From Eubacteriaceae bacterium (lineage in GTDB: Bacteria > Bacillota > Clostridia > Lachnospirales > Lachnospiraceae): a stretch of 64,000 nt of DNA. This document shows, piece by piece, positions 60,198 to 64,000 of this stretch; position 1 is the stretch's first letter; each line of letters starts with the position of its first letter. The position numbers and the translations under genes were made by a program. Location of the stretch: assembly GCA_902363805.1 (NCBI GenBank), contig CABJBF010000005.1, positions 62,001-126,000 of the forward strand. The letters run 5' to 3'. The notes under the pieces were generated by a model. That model did no database searches. It was not told the DNA's origin and saw only the letters and a list, made by a program, of their open reading frames with translations.

Positions 60198-60226
60198 AGT
60201 GTATTATTTTTATGATTATTTGTCAA
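60198..60226 (-). promoter_or_regulatory. metG promoter
   Basis: On the minus strand TTGACA (60221-60226), exactly 17 bases and TACACT (60198-60203) form a near-consensus sigma-A promoter just upstream of the T-box leader. Confidence 0.8.
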
Positions 60227-60330
60227 TAATGAAAGCTGAATTGTCTATAGTGCACGTATATCATATTATGAAACATTTGCATTTTACATTGTGCAAAATA
60301 TTTTGTGGTGAATGAGAATTTTTTGCATTA

Positions 60331-61026
60331 CTACTCATCACTCTCTTCTTCATCATCATCCATTTCTTCTATTTTTTTTATTGCATCATCAATTGTATAA
60401 ATAACTGACCTTGCAGTTTCCTTTTTTTTATATTCTAATAATATATTAATTATCATATCTCTATTGCTCTCATTTGCAATATCTTTCAAACTGTTTACTA
60501 CTGCGCATTTATTAGAATATTTTTTCGAATTTGTCATTGATAACAGTTTGTCAAAATATTCTTTTTGACCTAAGTTATATAAAACAGTATATATGTTTAT
60601 TTTGGTAAATTCTGTTTTTTCATGCATCAACATTTCTTCCAAAAATTTTATTAATTCATTTTCTTTGTGAATCTTAACCGCTATATCTCCTAATGATATT
60701 ATTGCGTATCCTCTTACATAACCGCTTGTATCTTTTTTTGCTATTTTTTTTAGTATATTGTAAGTTGTAACCGATTCACTTATGCCCAACGAATCACATG
60801 CTTCAGTTCTTACCAGCCATTCCTTATCATTAGTTAAGCGTAATAATATTTCTTCTCCTTTTTCATCACTTGAGTCGACTAAAATTCTTGCAACAAGAGC
60901 TCTAATAGTCAGTTCTTTATCATACGATAATTCCTTTAATATGCTATAATCATCTTCATCGAATTCCTCCTCATATGCTTTATCATCTAACCGTGCCAAT
61001 ACTTTTATTTTTTCTTTATATTTCAT
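60331..61026 (-). CDS. HEAT-repeat protein, likely Rhs immunity paralogue
   Basis: The protein has 231 residues from the ATG at 61026 behind AGGAGG; an upstream in-frame ATG at 61062 lacks such a site. It is built of HEAT-like helical repeats (EEILLRLTNDKEWLVRTEAC, KIAKKDTSGYVRGYAIISLG) and ends in an acidic tail. It is closely related to the protein at 63291 (same length) and to the C-terminal half of the protein at 61078. HEAT-repeat proteins are a known type of immunity protein beside polymorphic toxins. The nearby Rhs tip supports that reading. Confidence 0.7.
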   Translation of the reverse strand: MKYKEKIKVLARLDDKAYEEEFDEDDYSILKELSYDKELTIRALVARILVDSSDEKGEEILLRLTNDKEWLVRTEACDSLGISESVTTYNILKKIAKKDTSGYVRGYAIISLGDIAVKIHKENELIKFLEEMLMHEKTEFTKINIYTVLYNLGQKEYFDKLLSMTNSKKYSNKCAVVNSLKDIANESNRDMIINILLEYKKKETARSVIYTIDDAIKKIEEMDDDEEESDE

Positions 61027-61077
61027 TCTTTCAATCCTCCTGTAAATGTATATATTTTCCAACAGGTTAATGTAATT

Positions 61078-62229
61078 TTATAGTTCTCTATCCCAAAACA
61101 AGTCGTTTTTTAAATCGTTTATTAACTCTTCTATCGAGCTAATTACAATTCTTTTATTCTCATTACTTCTACGTTCCTTTAATACCCTAAGTATTTCATC
61201 TTTATTATTTTCACTTGCAATATAATCCAGACTATTTATTACTGAAATCCTATTTATATAATTTTTTTCATTAATCATTTCCAATAAATTATATAAATAA
61301 TTTTCTTTTCCAATAACGTATAACGATGTGTATATACATATTTTTATAAATGGCTTTTCCTTGTTTTTTATTTTTCCTTCTAAAAATTCTACAAGTTCAT
61401 TTTCTTTATGTAACCTACGTGCAACATCTTCCAATGATCGTATTGCATAGCCCCTTACATTATCTGCTTTATCTATTTGGGCAATTTTTTTTAATGTCTC
61501 ATATTCCACTAAAGTTTTACCAATACATAATGAGTCACATGCTTCAGCTCTTACTGATGAATCATTATCACCAGTCAATCGTAACAATATTTTTACACCT
61601 TTATCAGTATCAGAATGAATTAACATCTCTGCAACTTTTTCTCTTATACCATTTTCTTCATCCCATGATAATTTATCTAATACTTGCAATTCATATTCAT
61701 TAAAGTTTCTTTCCTCTATATTTTTTTCTATCTTCTCCAACAAATCATATTTTTCCTTGTTTTTTTTGTATATATAATCTCCTACAATTATATCTGCATA
61801 TTCTTTAGCCTGTCTCTCTTCTCCTATTTCTGTTAATTTTATTTGATTTATCCATTGAAAATAGTGCGTCAATTCATGAGCCATAACATGACAATATGAT
61901 ATTAATACATTCCTCCTTCCTCTTTTTATTTTTTCTTTACAATAATCTCCTACTGAAATTCTTATAAATGGTTCTTCAAGTTTATCATAGGGTCCCCAAA
62001 AAGTACCATCTACCAATTCACCATCTATAGCCTTGATTTTCATTTTAGATTTTACATATACATTTACTCTATACGGAAAACTATATTCTTTCCTTAAGTG
62101 TTTTGCAAAATCCTTTAATGCTAATTTAACTTCTTCATCAACATTAACATCAAATCTCAATCTTAAACCATTGCGTATATTATTACCTTTATAAACTTTT
62201 TCCCAATTGTCGCAATTCCATATATTCAT
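61078..62229 (-). CDS. HExxH metallopeptidase-like domain fused to HEAT repeats
   Basis: The protein has 383 residues from the ATG at 62229 behind AAGGAAG, two bases after the stop of the Rhs tip. The N-terminal part (about 1-150) contains VMAHELTHYFQWI, a zincin HExxH motif, and a later Glu in GEERQAKEYAD. It also has a conserved-looking VDGTFWGPYDK. The C-terminal 210 residues are HEAT repeats like those of the neighbours (GVKILLRLTGDNDSSVRAEA). The position is that of an immunity gene, yet the zincin motif suggests an enzyme. It could be a peptidase effector, a processing factor or an immunity fusion. A longer frame upstream overlaps the Rhs tip and is not used. Confidence 0.7.
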   Translation of the reverse strand: MNIWNCDNWEKVYKGNNIRNGLRLRFDVNVDEEVKLALKDFAKHLRKEYSFPYRVNVYVKSKMKIKAIDGELVDGTFWGPYDKLEEPFIRISVGDYCKEKIKRGRRNVLISYCHVMAHELTHYFQWINQIKLTEIGEERQAKEYADIIVGDYIYKKNKEKYDLLEKIEKNIEERNFNEYELQVLDKLSWDEENGIREKVAEMLIHSDTDKGVKILLRLTGDNDSSVRAEACDSLCIGKTLVEYETLKKIAQIDKADNVRGYAIRSLEDVARRLHKENELVEFLEGKIKNKEKPFIKICIYTSLYVIGKENYLYNLLEMINEKNYINRISVINSLDYIASENNKDEILRVLKERRSNENKRIVISSIEELINDLKNDLFWDREL

Positions 62230-62230
62230 A

Positions 62231-63141
62231 TTATTTTCTTCCTTTATATTTATTATGACCTCTACCTGGTGTATGTTTTTTTGGTTTAGCTGGCATATTA
62301 TTCCTCTTATTGTTTTTAGGTTTGTAGTTTTCTTTTGTTCTATTCTTATTTTTATTTTCTCGCCCTTGCTTCTTTTGATTATTTCTACCATATGGATCTG
62401 GATTATATTCTTTTGTTTTATGTCTTTTTGCCGACACAACATCAATAGCTTCTTTTGTTACTACAATAGATACTACTGCACTTATAAAATAATATTCAAC
62501 TAATGGAATCGCTACTACAAAATGTCCGCTCGGGTCTACATAATTAATAGGATTTCCTCCACAATACGCGTACAAATTCCACGTTTCATAACTATCTATT
62601 TCTCCCCTGTAACTGTCTTGCGTAATAAATGTAGCTGTATCAGGGTTATAATATCTTGAATTAAAATAATAAAGTCCTGTTAATTCATCATATACTCCTG
62701 ATGTGTAGCATATTTCATTATAGAAATTTAAATTTCCGACCTTTGTTGTTTTTCCATAATCTCCATATTTGTAACTTGCTATCGCCTGTCCTCTTTCATC
62801 TATTATATTGGATACACTTGTACGTATATCTTTGTTGTAAAAGTATGAATGCTCACCCTCATTTTCATAACGTATTGTCGCAATAATATTATTCTGAGGT
62901 CCTATAATATTATGACTTGTAACATTTCCACTTTCATCTGTTGTATATAATACAACTTCTCCCTGATAAAAATAGTTAGTTACTGCACCATTATCATTTT
63001 TAGAAATTCTTTTTCCGTCATAATTATATGTATTTTCCTGTGTATACTTTATTTTTCCACTTGTATTTCCATTTCTGCATGTAACCTTTGTTAACTGATT
63101 GTTTGCATCATATTCTTTCTGTACTGTCGATGTTTCACCTA
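62231..63141 (-). pseudogene. 5'-truncated Rhs C-terminal fragment with basic tip
   Basis: An open frame of about 300 codons begins just after a TAG near 63144 and has no start codon. It encodes YD-repeat-like sequence (YDANNQLTKVTCRNGNTSGK), the Rhs core (GVYDELTGLYYFNSRYYNP, TQDSYRGEID, LYAYCGGNPINYVDPSG) and a short, very basic tip. The tip ends KKHTPGRGHNKYKGRK and follows a hydrophobic stretch. The tip type is common in Firmicutes Rhs proteins. The 5' end is cut off at the terminator of the upstream HEAT gene, so it is a displaced cassette. A TTG at 62575 could allow a short product. Confidence 0.8.
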
Positions 63142-63145
63142 TCTA

Positions 63146-63222
63146 AAAAATCCTTAAGCATTAACCTTCCGATAAGTGAAATTCTATATGAAACACCTGG
63201 TTATGGTTATGCTTAAGGATTA
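63146..63222 (-). terminator. Terminator of the upstream HEAT-repeat gene
   Basis: On the minus strand AATCCTTAAGCATAACC and GGTTAATGCTTAAGGATT pair with one mismatch and are followed by TTTTT. The stem abuts the broken 5' end of the Rhs fragment, so the rearrangement point lies at the terminator. Confidence 0.8.
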
Positions 63223-63290
63223 TGTTTTAATATTATTCCCTATTTCCCAACGCTATAGCACACGAATATCACATTATAAAATTTGTATTT

Positions 63291-63986
63291 CTACTCATCA
63301 CTATCCTCTTCCATCTCATCCATTTCTTCTATTTCTTTAATTGCATCATTAATTGTATAAATAACCGACATTGCTGTTTCCTTTTTCTTATGCTCCAATA
63401 GCACATTAATTATCATATCTCTATTGCTCTCATTTGCAATATATTTCAAACAATTTACTACTGCACCTCTGTTTGTATATTTTTTCGAGTTTATCATTGA
63501 TAACAGTTTGCCAAAATATTCTTTGCGACCTAAGTTATATAAAACAGTACATATATTTATTTTTGTAAATTGTACTTTTTCATGTTTCAATCTGTCTTCT
63601 AGATATTCTAGTAATTCATCTTCTTTATTAATCTTATCCGCTATATCTCCTAATGACAATATTGCATATCCTCTTACGTAACCACTCGTATCCTTTTTTG
63701 CTATTTTTTTTAGCAGATTGTAAGTTGTAACAGATTCGCTTATACATAATGAGTCGCAGGCATCCGCTCTTACCAGCCACTCCTTATCATTAGTTAAGCG
63801 TAATAATATCTCTTCTCCGTTTTCATTACTTGATTCAACTAAAATTTCCGCAACAAGATCTCTAATCATAACTTCTTTATCATAAGATAATTCATTTAAT
63901 ATTTTGTAATCATTTTCATCTAGTTCTTCCTCATATGATTTTTCCTCTATTTGTCTCAATATTTTTTCTTTTTCTCTAAATTTCAT
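63291..63986 (-). CDS. HEAT-repeat protein, likely Rhs immunity paralogue
   Basis: This 231-residue protein begins MKFREKEKILRQIEEKSYEE behind AGGAGG (the site is at the window edge). It has the same repeats and length as the protein at 60331 and an acidic C-terminal tail (EEMDEMEEDSDE). It has its own terminator and is probably the immunity gene of another tip upstream of the window. The two copies look like recent duplicates that have diverged mainly on the helix surfaces. Confidence 0.7.
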   Translation of the reverse strand: MKFREKEKILRQIEEKSYEEELDENDYKILNELSYDKEVMIRDLVAEILVESSNENGEEILLRLTNDKEWLVRADACDSLCISESVTTYNLLKKIAKKDTSGYVRGYAILSLGDIADKINKEDELLEYLEDRLKHEKVQFTKINICTVLYNLGRKEYFGKLLSMINSKKYTNRGAVVNCLKYIANESNRDMIINVLLEHKKKETAMSVIYTINDAIKEIEEMDEMEEDSDE

Positions 63987-64000
63987 TTTTCTCCTCCTGT

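Noticed and set aside
62230..62445. Longer N-terminus for the HExxH-HEAT protein
   Set aside because: It would overlap the Rhs tip in another frame by over 200 bases, while ATG 62229 has a good ribosome binding site directly after the tip stop.

Overview
The window is a low-GC chromosome interrupted by a GC-rich integrative and conjugative element (ICE) of about 31.5 kb. The flanks (about 1-19.07 kb and 50.53-64 kb) are AT-rich and coded almost entirely on the minus strand. Their content fits a Gram-positive gut Firmicute, probably a Lachnospiraceae member: Rhs proteins, sortase-assembled pili, a CwlD-type amidase, a metG-tatD-ksgA neighbourhood and a Met T-box. The species cannot be named from the sequence alone.

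Left flank. A giant secreted Rhs/YD-repeat polymorphic toxin (2978-11938) is followed by its candidate immunity gene, then by a displaced alternative toxin tip with its own candidate immunity gene, then by decayed tip and immunity remnants to the window edge. Upstream lies a pilus cluster: three LPxTG-type surface proteins (LPQTG, LPTAG and LPDAG motifs), a class C pilin sortase, a second sortase and an amidase.

ICE (attL core 19074-19079, attR core 50526-50531). Both ends carry TGTACA, and the rejoined chromosomal site would be a palindrome. Plus-strand genes run from a ParB-like protein and an antirestriction block (m5C methyltransferase, ArdA) through a type IV secretion module: PcfB, VirD4, Maff2, VirB6, PrgI/VirB3, VirB4 and an NlpC/P60 hydrolase. 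MobC, a relaxase, an XRE regulator, a two-component/ABC-transporter cargo, a sigma-like protein and a large serine recombinase follow. A group II intron splits the VirB6 gene. About 20 copies of a 23-nt dyad (CTTCGGGYCA, 3-nt spacer, TGRCCCGAAG) sit at most ICE gene junctions and do not occur in the intron or, as far as I could read, in the flanks. Other ICE features are a 166-nt extended hairpin, a structured gene-free stretch ending in a terminator, a possible leader peptide, repeated operator boxes around the cargo, and two genes that appear to start at ATC.

Right flank. A TetM-like ribosome-protection GTPase is fused to a C-terminal NYN (YacP/Rae1-like) nuclease domain. A DUF2079 membrane protein follows, bracketed by a perfect 55-bp direct repeat, then ksgA, tatD, two small genes and metG with its T-box. 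The last part is a second Rhs tip remnant among three HEAT-repeat proteins, one of which carries an HExxH metallopeptidase motif.

The strongest leads are the ICE-wide dyad network with its resident ParB-like protein, the TetM-like/NYN fusion, the HExxH-HEAT protein beside an Rhs tip, the gene inside the methyltransferase in another frame, and the structured RNA stretch near 48 kb.
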